Source of the DNA: GAS188 sp035949255
GTDB taxonomy: Bacteria; Pseudomonadota; Alphaproteobacteria; Rhizobiales; Beijerinckiaceae
DNA length: 53,491 nucleotides
NCBI GenBank assembly: GCA_035949255.1
Contig: DASZIL010000004.1
Span: forward strand, 1 to 53,491
Direction: 5' to 3'
Below, in pieces: positions 19,068-29,057 of the stretch. Made by a program: the position numbers and the translations under genes. Under the pieces are notes generated by a model. The model was given only the letters and a program-made list of their open reading frames with translations. It was not told the origin of the DNA and did not search any database. Every line of letters starts with the position of its first letter. Within the stretch, counting starts at the first letter, position 1.

Positions 19068-20054
19068 ATGGTCAATATCCCGATGAGTTCGGTCAGCTTT
19101 GTAAGTCGCGACCTTGCCGTCAAACGCTTCGCGGCGAGCGATGCGTTCTTCCGCCTCCTGACCCGATCGGCCGCCTATCTCGTGCTGACGCTGCTCGGCG
19201 GCTTTCTGGTGACCTTGGCCGCCGGCTCCTGGCTCGCGCTCTCGACTTTCGGGATGGGCTTCTTCACCAGTCAATCCTGGAACCCCAATCCCGACATCCT
19301 CAAATTCGGCGCGCTCGCGCCGATCTACGGCACCATCGTCACCTCGGCGATCGCCATGGCGCTGGCCTTGCCGGTGGGCCTCGGGATCGCCGTCTTCCTC
19401 ACCGAATTGTGCCCGCTTCGGCTGCGCCGGACGATCGGCACCGCGATCGAGCTTCTCGCCGGCGTGCCGAGCATCATCTACGGCATGTGGGGTTTGTTCG
19501 TTCTCGCCCCCGTGCTGCAAAATTTCGAGAACAATTATCTTGTCCCGGCGCTGGCGAATGTGCCGGTCCTGTCGAGCGTCTTCGCCGGACCCTCCTATGG
19601 CCAGGGCGTGCTCACGGCGGGCATCATCCTGGCCATCATGGTCCTGCCTTTCATTGCGGCCGTGTCGCGCGACGTCTTCGAGACGGTGCCACCCGTGCTC
19701 AAGGAAGCGGCTTTCGGGCTCGGCGCGACGACGCGTGAGGTGGTACGCAAGGTGGTCCTGCCCTATAGCCGCGTCGGCGTGATCGGCGGGGCCATGCTGG
19801 CGCTGGGCCGCGCGCTCGGCGAGACCATGGCGGTGACCTTCGTCATCGGCAATGATCCGAAAGTGCGGGCCTCGCTGCTCGCGCCGGGGACGACCATTTC
19901 GTCGAGCATCGCCAATGAATTCGCCGAGGCCAAGGAGGCGATGCATTCCTCGGCGCTCGTGGCGCTCGGCCTCGTTCTTTTCGTGATCACCCTCATCGTC
20001 CTTGCCGCGGCGCGCCTCATGCTGATGCGCATGAACAAGCGAGCGGGAGTTTGA
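19068..20054 (+). CDS. pstC: Phosphate ABC transporter permease PstC
   Basis: The 328-residue membrane permease has six predicted helices. The first is SAAYLVLTLLGGFLVTLAAG. The conserved segment is GVPSIIYGMWGLFVLAP, the coupling loop KEAAFGLGATTREVVRKVVLP, and the following motif GRALGETMAVTFVIGN. I use the ATG at 19068; an ATG five codons later (19083) is also possible and neither has a strong ribosome-binding site. It forms the phosphate channel with PstA. Confidence 0.95.
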   Translation: MVNIPMSSVSFVSRDLAVKRFAASDAFFRLLTRSAAYLVLTLLGGFLVTLAAGSWLALSTFGMGFFTSQSWNPNPDILKFGALAPIYGTIVTSAIAMALALPVGLGIAVFLTELCPLRLRRTIGTAIELLAGVPSIIYGMWGLFVLAPVLQNFENNYLVPALANVPVLSSVFAGPSYGQGVLTAGIILAIMVLPFIAAVSRDVFETVPPVLKEAAFGLGATTREVVRKVVLPYSRVGVIGGAMLALGRALGETMAVTFVIGNDPKVRASLLAPGTTISSSIANEFAEAKEAMHSSALVALGLVLFVITLIVLAAARLMLMRMNKRAGV

Positions 20055-20056
20055 GC

Positions 20057-20920
20057 ATGCAGCCGGACAAGGCTCGCCTGAGGTCGCTGCCCGCAAGGCG
20101 CAAGTCGGCCAACGCGCTCTTCCAGGGGCTTTGCTACGCGGCGACCGCGCTCGGATTGAGCGCCTTATTCCTCATCCTCGGATCGCTGCTTTATAATGGG
20201 ATTGGCGGCCTGAGCTTGCGTGTGTTCACCGAGATCACGCCGGGGCCGGGCTCGCAAGGCGGCTTGCTCAATGCCATCGTCGGCAGCTTGATCATGACGG
20301 TTCTCGGCGTCCTGGTGGGCACACCGATCGGCATTCTGGCCGGGACCTTCATGGCGGAATACGGCCGTTACGATCGGGTGACGCCGATCGTGCGCTTCAT
20401 CAACGACATCCTGCTCAGCGCGCCTTCGATCATCATCGGCTTGTTCGTTTACGAGCTCGTCGTGGTCCCGATGGGTGGGTTCTCGGCGCTCGCGGGCGCC
20501 GCTGCGCTCGCCATCATCGTCGTGCCGGTTGTGGTGCGCACCACCGAAGACATGCTGTTGCTCGTGCCGAACCCTCTCCGCGAGGCCGCCGCCTCAATCG
20601 GCGCACCACGTTCGGTGATCATTCGCTCGGTGTGCTACAAGGCGGCGCAAGCTGGAATCGTCACCGGCATCCTGCTCGCCATCGCGCGGGTGAGCGGAGA
20701 GACGGCGCCTCTTCTGTTCACGGCGCTCGGCAACCTCAATTTCAGCCTCGACCTGAGAAGCCCGATGGCGAGCCTGCCGCTCACCATCAATCAATTCGCT
20801 TCGAGCGCCTATCCGGAGTGGCAGTCGCTCGCCTGGACGGGTGCTTTGATCATCACGGCGGCGGTCTTGCTGCTCAGCATCGCCGCGCGTGTGCTCATGT
20901 CGAAGAGGAGCGGTCCATGA
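20057..20920 (+). CDS. pstA: Phosphate ABC transporter permease PstA
   Basis: This 287-residue permease is the partner of PstC. It has the family segments GIGGLSLRVFTE, NAIVGSLIMTVLGVLVGTPIGI, LLSAPSIIIGLFVYE and the coupling loop REAAASIGAPRSVIIRSVCY. The ATG at 20057 is preferred over a TTG two codons upstream, because GGGAG at 20044-20048 is correctly spaced for it. Its stop overlaps the pstB start, so translation is probably coupled. Confidence 0.95.
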   Translation: MQPDKARLRSLPARRKSANALFQGLCYAATALGLSALFLILGSLLYNGIGGLSLRVFTEITPGPGSQGGLLNAIVGSLIMTVLGVLVGTPIGILAGTFMAEYGRYDRVTPIVRFINDILLSAPSIIIGLFVYELVVVPMGGFSALAGAAALAIIVVPVVVRTTEDMLLLVPNPLREAAASIGAPRSVIIRSVCYKAAQAGIVTGILLAIARVSGETAPLLFTALGNLNFSLDLRSPMASLPLTINQFASSAYPEWQSLAWTGALIITAAVLLLSIAARVLMSKRSGP

Positions 20921-21753
20921 GCGTTTCGACGAGTTCCGCGCCTGTGCTTTCAGGTGCTGCATCGAGCGGCGCGGCGGTCCAACAGCCGGTCGCGCCGGCG
21001 AAGGACAAGGTCAAGATCGAGAACCTCAATTTTTTCTATGGACAGAACAGGGCTCTCAAGGACATCGCGCTTTCGCTGCGGGAGAATGAGGTCACGGCCT
21101 TCATCGGCCCCTCGGGCTGTGGAAAATCGACGCTGCTGCGGGTCCTGAACCGCATTTACGAGCTCTACCCCAATCAGCGCGCCGAAGGCACCGTGCTGCT
21201 CGACGGCGAGGATATTCTCGACCCGAAGCAGGACGGGAATGTGCTTCGTGCGAGGATCGGCATGGTCTTCCAGAAGCCGACGCCTTTCCCGATGTCGATT
21301 TACGAGAACATCGCCTTCGGCGTGCGGCTCTACGAAAATCTGCCGCGTGCCGAGATGGATGAGCGCGTCGAGCGCGCGCTGCGCGGAGCGGCGCTGTGGA
21401 ACGAGGTGAAGGATAAGCTCCATGCGAGTGGCACTAGCTTGTCCGGCGGACAGCAGCAGCGATTGTGCATCGCGCGCACCGTCGCGGTGAAGCCCGAGGT
21501 CATCTTATTCGATGAGCCCTGCTCGGCGCTCGACCCGATCTCGACCTCGAAGATCGAAGAGCTCATCGACGAGCTCTCCTCGAGCTACACGATCGCCATC
21601 GTCACCCACAACATGCAACAGGCCGCGCGCGTGTCGCAGCACACGGCCTTTATGTATCTCGGTGAGCTTGTGGAGTTCGGAGATACGCAGGCGATCTTCA
21701 CCGCCCCCAAACAAAAACAGACCGAGGAATATATCACGGGTCGCTTCGGCTAA
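20917..21753 (+). CDS. pstB: Phosphate ABC transporter ATPase PstB
   Basis: The 278-residue ATPase has a roughly 30-residue Ser/Ala-rich N-terminal extension. The nucleotide-binding domain follows with Walker A GPSGCGKST, the PstB-specific Q-loop VFQKPTPFPMSIYEN, signature LSGGQQQR, Walker B VILFDEPCSALDP and the switch THNMQQAARVS. It overlaps pstA by four bases and is the last pst gene. phoU and phoB, which often follow, are absent here; a terminator-like hairpin comes about 90 bases downstream. Confidence 0.97.
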   Translation: MSVSTSSAPVLSGAASSGAAVQQPVAPAKDKVKIENLNFFYGQNRALKDIALSLRENEVTAFIGPSGCGKSTLLRVLNRIYELYPNQRAEGTVLLDGEDILDPKQDGNVLRARIGMVFQKPTPFPMSIYENIAFGVRLYENLPRAEMDERVERALRGAALWNEVKDKLHASGTSLSGGQQQRLCIARTVAVKPEVILFDEPCSALDPISTSKIEELIDELSSSYTIAIVTHNMQQAARVSQHTAFMYLGELVEFGDTQAIFTAPKQKQTEEYITGRFG

Positions 21754-21844
21754 TCGGCATTATCGCCGCTTTCGCTGAGCGAGCAGCCGTGCGGCGTTCA
21801 ACCGCAGGGAGTCTGCAGAGGCGGATCGAGCTTCGGCCCGGCAA

Positions 21845-21874
21845 GCGCGCAAAGCAAACTTGCGCGCAATTTTC
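21845..21874 (+). terminator. Terminator-like hairpin after pstB
   Basis: A perfect 8-bp stem GCGCGCAA / TTGCGCGC with a 7-base loop is followed by AATTTTC. It lies in the space between pstB and the convergent 140-residue gene, so it probably ends pst transcription. Confidence 0.55.
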
Positions 21875-21952
21875 ATTGGAAGATTGCGCGTCCGGGGTCG
21901 CGCTCACGGCTCGCTCGGCACGCGAGCGCGAAAATTCAGCGCATCGGCTCGG

Positions 21953-22375
21953 TCAGCCGACGAAGGTATCTTGCCGGCGAATCTCGGTGTGTTCCGCCGG
22001 AATCTTCTCGCTGCGTGCGGACGCCGGGAGCTGCAGCACGGTTGCGTGCTGGCCTTTGGACAATTGGGTCACCAGCACGCTGCGCCCGCTCGGAAATTCG
22101 AGCGCGTCGTGATGCGTGTGCGGCTTGTCCATGTCGACCTGACGGAAGCGCGCCACTTTCTCGCGGAGCTTGCGGGGGAAGAGGCCGAAGGTGTCGTCGC
22201 ATTCGACTTCCCTCTCGAATGCGATCTCGGTGCCCGGAAGCAGGCACACCGCCACGTCGGGCTCGCCGACGGCGGCAAAGCCGCGGGTGGACGAGTTGCT
22301 GAAGCTCGTGCTCACCAGCTTGTCACCGACCACTGCAGGTCTCGATGCGATGTGTTGCAGGCTGTAGTCGCACAT
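21953..22375 (-). CDS. Conserved hypothetical protein, 140 residues (MCDYSL type)
   Basis: The protein starts MCDYSLQHIASRPAVVGDKL and contains GFAAVGEPDVAVCLLPGTE. This resembles a small cytosolic protein I recall as conserved in rhizobia-like alphaproteobacteria and without assigned function. Two cysteines (residues 2 and one in VAVCLLPG) and several histidines (KPHTHHDALEF) could bind a metal, but that is speculation. The start at 22375 is supported by AAGGAGAC seven bases upstream; an earlier in-frame start lacks such a site. The gene stands alone, convergent with pstB. Confidence 0.8.
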   Translation of the reverse strand: MCDYSLQHIASRPAVVGDKLVSTSFSNSSTRGFAAVGEPDVAVCLLPGTEIAFEREVECDDTFGLFPRKLREKVARFRQVDMDKPHTHHDALEFPSGRSVLVTQLSKGQHATVLQLPASARSEKIPAEHTEIRRQDTFVG

Positions 22376-22821
22376 TGAAGGTCTCCTTTGAATCAAGGGT
22401 CCTCGCTGTGAAGGTTTCCGCTCTGCGAAGGGACAGGGTGGTTGTCCTTCAACATCACTGCATCAAAACATGGTGGCGATCTTATGTTGATCAACGGGGA
22501 GTGATGAAAACCACAAGAATAACTTTTGCGTGAGCGCTACGTTGCTGCAAGCGCGCGTCCGCAATTCTGCGCGACCAAGAAAAAAACGTGCATCAAAGCG
22601 CGCGTGCACATTCTCTAATTCGCCATGATCATTGCCGCAATTGAGCGCAAGGAATGAGCCTGTTGCGCCCTTTCTTCGTCCTTCGAACCCGGAAACGCTC
22701 TCAATCGCGCACAATTGGGCGCGAGCACGCGGCGGCTCGGTCCTGCGTTCCGTCCTCGCGTGCGCCGGGGTCTTTCCCAAAAGCCTGCACGCTCGCCGGG
22801 GTACGCGGCGCTCCCCAGGAA
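22376..22821. other. Intergenic stretch, no gene supported
   Basis: These 446 bases between two minus-strand genes are AT-richer than the surroundings around 22440-22640. I see no gene and no RNA fold I would defend. A 10-bp palindrome GTTGATCAAC lies at 22486-22495, about 110 bases upstream of the 140-residue gene, and may belong to its promoter region. Confidence 0.4.
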
Positions 22822-23376
22822 TCAAGGCTTTGGCGATTGGGGCGTCCCCAGCGAGGCGTTCGCTACGGGCTTTGCGCCGGCGTCGCGTCCGGCGACCGCC
22901 CAGTAGATGAAGCCCGACAGCGCGCCCGAGAGGAACAACAGAAGCGCGAGGCGGGCTTCATCGGCTTGTGTCGCGGCGCTGCGCGTCGCGGCGTCGCGGA
23001 TGGCGGCGCTGCCGGCCGCCCTCACGGCGCGGGCAAGCCAGGGGATCGCCGCGGTGAGCGCGGCAGGAGCCGCGACGTACCAGATGAAGGAGCGAAGCCG
23101 GGCCACCTCGCCGATCAAGGCCGTGAGCAGCACCGGCACGACCACGATCGCGAGTGTCGCGCCCCAGATGATCTTCGCCGCGAGCGCAAGATAGGAGCCG
23201 GCGGGCTCGCCCCGCATCGCATCGGCGCGCACCGCGAGGAGGAAAATCCAGCCGATGCCCTCAAGCACCTTCCGGCCGGCGGGCTCGGCGAGCCCGCCGA
23301 TCAGGAGAAAGATGAATCCAGCCGTGATGGCGAGGATGAGGCCGGTGGGCAGGAGGATCAGCCGGCGCACGAACAT
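22822..23376 (-). CDS. Small integral membrane protein, unknown function
   Basis: The 184-residue protein is mainly membrane. There are hydrophobic segments at about residues 5-28 (LILLPTGLILAITAGFIFLLIGG), 36-50, 63-88 (LALAAKIIWGATLAIVVVPVLL), 96-112 and 145-162 (ALLLFLSGALSGFIYWAVAG). A short Ala/Arg-rich loop (RAAGSAAIRDAATRS) lies before the last one. I do not recognise a family. The ATG at 23376 begins directly with the first helix. Neighbours on the same strand are the small secreted protein upstream and the 140-residue protein downstream, but the gaps are too long to claim an operon. Confidence 0.65.
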   Translation of the reverse strand: MFVRRLILLPTGLILAITAGFIFLLIGGLAEPAGRKVLEGIGWIFLLAVRADAMRGEPAGSYLALAAKIIWGATLAIVVVPVLLTALIGEVARLRSFIWYVAAPAALTAAIPWLARAVRAAGSAAIRDAATRSAATQADEARLALLLFLSGALSGFIYWAVAGRDAGAKPVANASLGTPQSPKP

Positions 23377-23515
23377 GGCGCATCCCGGAGACAGGTCGAG
23401 GCGGGCTCGACGGAGCGGATATCCCGCGCATCATGCCCGGTGAGTGCGACGCTGTGAAGCGGAGAAAGCGCGCGGGGTTCGCGTGGCGCCGGTTCCGCAA
23501 GGCTTCGGTTATGCT

Positions 23516-23746
23516 TTAGCGTTCCCACCAGAACCATTCCGGGCGCAATCGACGCCAGACGATCTGGCGATCCTGGTGCTGCGGCAACATGCCGAAGCGC
23601 ACGCTTGCGCGTCGGTCCCCATGGTCGCAAAGCTGGTGAAAGCCCAGAATCTCGGCATTGCGCGCATCTTGCGCATGGGCCGCGACGCCCGATCCGACAA
23701 GGCCTCCGGCCGCGACGAGCAACGCGCCGACGGATCGCTTGAACAT
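23516..23746 (-). CDS. Small secreted protein, 76 residues, ending WFWWER
   Basis: The product starts with a clean signal peptide (MFKRSVGALLVAAGGLVGSG, cleavage after AAHA). About 50 mature residues follow, containing CDHGDRRASVRFGML and the aromatic end PEWFWWER. I recall similar small alphaproteobacterial proteins with a Cys-x-x-Gly-x-Arg-Arg segment and a Trp-rich tail; their function is unknown. The start at 23746 is supported by AGGAGACC upstream; a longer frame reading is not. A single cysteine remains after cleavage. Confidence 0.75.
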   Translation of the reverse strand: MFKRSVGALLVAAGGLVGSGVAAHAQDARNAEILGFHQLCDHGDRRASVRFGMLPQHQDRQIVWRRLRPEWFWWER

Positions 23747-23852
23747 TGGTGGTCTCCTCTGTTGCTGGTGTCCGAACAATGCGGAGGACACGCTGACCAA
23801 GAGCGGAAAGCCGCGTTAATAGCCGGTTCAGGGACGCGGCCTTGCTCCGCAA

Positions 23853-24833
23853 TCAAGGCGCGACGATGGGCTTTGCCTTCAGCACGGGCTCGCGGATCGA
23901 AACTTGGGGAAAAAGCGAGCCTTCCTCGAACCAGCTTTTCGGCGCGGGCGCGCCCCAAAGCGTCTGGCGCATCGGGTCGAGCAGATTCCAGTGGATGGGC
24001 TCATGGTCGGGATCGACGGTGAGGTAGTCGGAGGTGAAGAGCTCGATGCGGTGGCCGTCCGGATCACGCAAATAGAGAAAGAAAGCATTGGAGATGCCGT
24101 GGCGACCGGGTCCGCGCTCCATCGACTTCAGGAAGCCCGTGGTCGCGAGCACATCGCAGATATGGATGATGTCGGTGATCGAGGAGACCCACACGCCGAT
24201 ATGATGCAGCCGCGGGCCGAGGCCGTTGGTGAAGGCGATGTCGTGCACGCCGCCCTTGCGATGCATCCACACCGCCCAGAGCTCGCCGCTGCCCTCGGCT
24301 GCCGTGTACTCCGTCGTGCGAAAGCCGATCTCGTTGTAGAAATCATGGCTCGCCTGCACGTCGGGTGTGAAGCAATTGATATGGTCGATGCGCTGGATCT
24401 TGGCGCCGCGGTAGACGCCGTATTTCTGCAGCATGCACGGCAATTGATCCATGGCGAAGTAAAATTCGAGCGGCATGCCGAGCGGGTCGGCCGTCGCGAG
24501 CGTGCGCCCCTGGAAGGGTTTCTCCACGAAACGGTGCGGGAGCTGCCGCTCGCCGAAAAAGTGCGCCGCCTTGTCGAGCTCCTCTTCCGAGGCGAGCTTG
24601 AAACCGAGCGTTTTGATGTGCGGGTCGGGCGATTTGCGCAAAACCACCGAATGATGATTGCGTTCCTCGAGCCCGCGCAAATAAAGCGCCTGCGCGCTCT
24701 CATCGGCCACGAGATAGCCGAGCGCATCGACCCAATAAGCCTTGGCGCGCGAAAGATCCGTCGCGCCATATTCGATATGGCTCGCGCGCACGATCGAGAA
24801 GGGCGGGTTCGGGACGGGCTTGCGGATCGGCAT
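23853..24833 (-). CDS. hpaD: 3,4-dihydroxyphenylacetate 2,3-dioxygenase (extradiol)
   Basis: The 326-residue protein belongs to the vicinal-oxygen-chelate extradiol dioxygenases, which open homoprotocatechuate next to its two hydroxyls to give 5-carboxymethyl-2-hydroxymuconate semialdehyde. Candidate iron(II) ligands sit in IDHINCF (His151), LHHIGVW (His210/211) and GHRIELF (Glu264). Their spacing matches the 155/214/267 pattern known for the Brevibacterium and Arthrobacter homoprotocatechuate enzymes. It is the last gene of an hpaF-hpaE-hpaD run, five bases downstream of hpaE. The substrate call rests on this context as well as on sequence. Confidence 0.88.
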   Translation of the reverse strand: MPIRKPVPNPPFSIVRASHIEYGATDLSRAKAYWVDALGYLVADESAQALYLRGLEERNHHSVVLRKSPDPHIKTLGFKLASEEELDKAAHFFGERQLPHRFVEKPFQGRTLATADPLGMPLEFYFAMDQLPCMLQKYGVYRGAKIQRIDHINCFTPDVQASHDFYNEIGFRTTEYTAAEGSGELWAVWMHRKGGVHDIAFTNGLGPRLHHIGVWVSSITDIIHICDVLATTGFLKSMERGPGRHGISNAFFLYLRDPDGHRIELFTSDYLTVDPDHEPIHWNLLDPMRQTLWGAPAPKSWFEEGSLFPQVSIREPVLKAKPIVAP

Positions 24834-24838
24834 TGGAA

Positions 24839-26376
<1,538 letters not shown>

Positions 26377-26380
<4 letters not shown>

Positions 26381-26802
26381 GTCGATCTCCCCACCCCCAG
26401 GCTCGCGGTCTTTTCACGGCGTGCCTTCACGATCGCATGCATATTATTCTGCTTGAAGGTCGCGGCCGGATCGATCTCGGCGACATCGAGCGTGATGCCG
26501 ACGGGCGTCGTCGCGAAGATCGGTTGAAGATGGGCGCAGACGGCGTCGAAGATCATCTTGCCGGCTCTGTGGCGCGTCGCCTCGTCGCGGCCATGGCCCA
26601 CGCGCACATTCACCGCGATGAAGGCATTGTCCGGGTGGCCGTCGGCGATCCGGTAGACCTCGCGTCTGGCGCAGCGCGTGCGCAAGCCTCCGATCTCGAA
26701 GACGCCCGACGCTAGGGCCGCCTCATGCGCCTTGCGCACGAGCGCGTGAAGCTCGATGCGATTGTCGAGATTGGCGGAATATTCGATGACGATATGCGGC
26801 AA
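26377..26802 (-). CDS. hpaF: 5-carboxymethyl-2-hydroxymuconate delta-isomerase
   Basis: The 141-residue protein belongs to the tautomerase superfamily. Pro2, which becomes the N-terminal residue after Met removal, is the catalytic base (MPHIVIEYSANL). The CHMI-specific features RTRCARREVYRIADGHPDNAF follow. It isomerises the diacid produced by HpaE. It is first of the three hpa genes. The later steps (hpaG, hpaH, hpaI) and the hydroxylase hpaBC are not in this window. Confidence 0.92.
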
Positions 26803-26871
26803 TTCCCTCTCCTCTTGTCGCCGCCTTGCCGGCTAGCCAATTAGCACGGCGAGCGGAATCGCCGAAACTCG

Positions 26872-27873
26872 TCAGGCAAAGCGCAGGCGCTGGCCGATGC
26901 CGAGCCGCTTGCCTTTTTCCAGCATGGCGTGGCCGAGCGCGATGTCGGAAAGCGAGAGCCCCCTGTGCCAGAAGAGGATGGTTTCGTCCTCGCGCTGCCG
27001 CCCCGGCTTGAGGCCGGCGACGATCTCGCCCATCTCGGCATGCAGCGTGGCTTCGGAAAGCTTGCCGGCCTCGACATGGGCGCGCAGCGAACCGAACTTC
27101 CCCCCTTTGCACTGGCCCCAATCGTCGACGACGAGCTTCGACATGATGTCCGTGAGCGAGAGCTCGACGGCGCTCATCGTGCCATAAGGCACGACGAAAG
27201 CGCCTTTCTTGATCCAGCTCGTGCGCAGCATCGGCTCGGGTTTGGCAAGGCGCGAGGCCTCGACCACGATGTCGGCGCCCTCGACGCAGCTCTTCCAGTC
27301 GGTGGTGGCGACGACCCGCTTGCCGAGGTCGCGCGTCAGCGTTTCGGCGAACGCCTCGCGGCTCTCGGGCCGGCGCGAATGGACGCGGATCTCGTCGAAA
27401 TCGAAGAGATGGTCGAGAAGGCGCACGTTCCAATAAGCGGTGCCGCGAGCGCCGACATGGCCGAGCACCTTGGAGTTCTCGCGCGCGAGATATTTGGCGC
27501 CGATCGCGGTCACCGCTCCTGTGCGCATGTCGGTGATGGCGCTCGCGTCGAGAATGGCGACCGGCGCGCCGTTCCTCGGGTCGAGCAGCAGAAGCGTCGC
27601 AAGCTCGGAGGGCAGCTTCTCGAGGTAGTTGTCGACGAAATCGCCGACCACCTTCACACCGGCAAGACCGACGGGCGCGCCGATGGCGCCGCGCAGCACG
27701 TTGAAATGGCCGCGCGCCACGCCGGGCTCGAGATGCATGCGCGGCTCGATCACCGTCTCCTTTCGGCCTTGTGCCGCAAGGCTTGTCTCGATGGCGGCGA
27801 GGATCTCCTCGTCGCTGAGCGCGAGCTCTTCGACATCGAGCCGGTTGAGGTAGGTGATGTAGATGGGCGCCAT
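26872..27873 (-). CDS. Ornithine cyclodeaminase / mu-crystallin family protein
   Basis: The 333-residue NAD(P)-binding protein belongs to the ornithine cyclodeaminase/mu-crystallin family, whose members make or reduce cyclic imino acids or act as ketimine reductases. The cofactor fold is marked by KVLGHVGARGTAYWNVRLL and the conserved substrate region by DASAITDMRTGAVTAIGAKYLA. The activity and substrate cannot be fixed from sequence. Of several possible ATG starts I chose 27873 (MAPIYITYL). The bases upstream are a 9-bp tandem repeat giving further in-frame ATGs at 27882 and 27891, a third unit with one change, and ATGs at 27900 and 27906. It lies 69 bases upstream of hpaF on the same strand and may be co-transcribed. 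Confidence 0.85.
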   Translation of the reverse strand: MAPIYITYLNRLDVEELALSDEEILAAIETSLAAQGRKETVIEPRMHLEPGVARGHFNVLRGAIGAPVGLAGVKVVGDFVDNYLEKLPSELATLLLLDPRNGAPVAILDASAITDMRTGAVTAIGAKYLARENSKVLGHVGARGTAYWNVRLLDHLFDFDEIRVHSRRPESREAFAETLTRDLGKRVVATTDWKSCVEGADIVVEASRLAKPEPMLRTSWIKKGAFVVPYGTMSAVELSLTDIMSKLVVDDWGQCKGGKFGSLRAHVEAGKLSEATLHAEMGEIVAGLKPGRQREDETILFWHRGLSLSDIALGHAMLEKGKRLGIGQRLRFA

Positions 27874-28010
27874 GGAAGGCATGGAGGGCATGGAAGACAT
27901 GCCCATCAGTTACGACGCGCGCCTCGTCGATGGCAAGGCGGCTCGCACCTTGAGGAACTCGTGCCCGGGGAGCCTTGGCTTGGCCGGCAGGCCTCGCGGG
28001 AAAGCCTTGT

Positions 28011-28958
28011 TTAGATCGCGGTGCTCACGGCCGGCGCCCGGTCCAAGGGGTGCAAAGGCCCGTCATAGGGGCGCAAGAGGAAGCGGCGCGCCACTTCGAG
28101 ATAGCCGTCATAGACGAGGCCGCCATTGGCCGTGATCAGCCTTTCGCGATTTTTACGATACCAGGCAGGGATCCGGTACCAAGGCAGGGTCGGGCGCTCG
28201 TGATGGGCGGCGTGCAGGTTGTTGTAGAGGTAGAGCAGGCCGAGGAGGGGCGCGTTCTCGACGATCGCGGTGCGCTCGAAGACATCCGAGACGGCGCGGT
28301 GCTCGGCGAAGGAGCGCAAGAGCGCGAGCGATACGGCCGGGTAGACGATGCCGAAGAAATAAAGCGCGAGGTTCATATGGCAGACGAGGACGAGCCAGGA
28401 GAGCATGAGCGCCAAGGGCAAAAGGTGTGAGCGCCAGGCTCGGCGCGCCACGGGGCTCCCGTGCCGCAGGGCTTGTGCCTGCTTGAGGAGGTAGCGCGGC
28501 ACGACCCAGGCGGGCCCGATGATCAGCCGGCCCGCGAGGGTGGTTTGCAGCTTGAGAAGCGGGTGCCAGACGGTGCTCAGCGACCCCCAAAGCCCTTTCG
28601 TCCAGTAATAGGATTCAGGGTCGTCGAGCGGGTCGGTGAGGCGCTCGTCGCGGTGATGCATCAGATGCGACACGCGATAGCTTTCATAAGGCAGCCAAAG
28701 CGAAAGCGCAGGCAGGGCGAGCAGCCGGTTGAAGCGCCGCCACCGCGTCGGGTGGCCATGCAGAATTTCGTGCTGCAACGAGCCTTGCCAGGCGACGAGC
28801 CAGGCGCCGCAAGGGCAGAGCAGCCACCAGGGGAGCGCCGCCTGGAACCAGGTCAGGGTGAGCCAGCCGCCGTAGATGGTGGCGGCGAGGAGGAGGGTCG
28901 GCCATTCAGGCGCCCGCCCGGAGGCGGCGTAACTCGATTTGTCCTTGCTTGTCGGCAT
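28011..28958 (-). CDS. Membrane fatty-acid desaturase family protein
   Basis: The 315-residue di-iron membrane protein has three histidine boxes: HEILHGH near residue 85, HLMHHRD near 120 and HAAHH near 250. Hydrophobic pairs lie between them, as in PF00487 desaturases and related hydroxylases. Such enzymes insert a double bond or hydroxyl into acyl lipids, or act on carotenoids or other lipids; the substrate is unknown here. I chose ATG 28958 (MPTSKDKSS). A TTG 19 codons upstream lacks a ribosome-binding site. The gene has a well-formed promoter about 90 bases upstream with a palindrome across it, so it is probably regulated by a dedicated repressor. Confidence 0.85.
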   Translation of the reverse strand: MPTSKDKSSYAASGRAPEWPTLLLAATIYGGWLTLTWFQAALPWWLLCPCGAWLVAWQGSLQHEILHGHPTRWRRFNRLLALPALSLWLPYESYRVSHLMHHRDERLTDPLDDPESYYWTKGLWGSLSTVWHPLLKLQTTLAGRLIIGPAWVVPRYLLKQAQALRHGSPVARRAWRSHLLPLALMLSWLVLVCHMNLALYFFGIVYPAVSLALLRSFAEHRAVSDVFERTAIVENAPLLGLLYLYNNLHAAHHERPTLPWYRIPAWYRKNRERLITANGGLVYDGYLEVARRFLLRPYDGPLHPLDRAPAVSTAI

Positions 28959-29057
28959 CCAAGAAACCCCAGTCGCCCGCCAAAGCCACGTCAGGAAGGT
29001 CCGCCAGATTATCAAGATGGTCTGACGACCGATTCGTATCTTTAAGTAATTAATATA

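Noticed and set aside
22486..22495. GTTGATCAAC considered as an FNR-type site
   Set aside because: FNR sites need TTGAT-N4-ATCAA; here the half-sites are fused without the spacer.
22463..22825. Minus-strand 120-codon frame in the 22.4-22.8 kb gap
   Set aside because: No ribosome-binding site, no recognisable protein features, and it overlaps the end of the membrane-protein gene.
28959..29015. Longer desaturase start at a TTG 19 codons upstream
   Set aside because: No ribosome-binding site precedes it and the extra residues lack similarity to the family N-terminus as far as I can judge.
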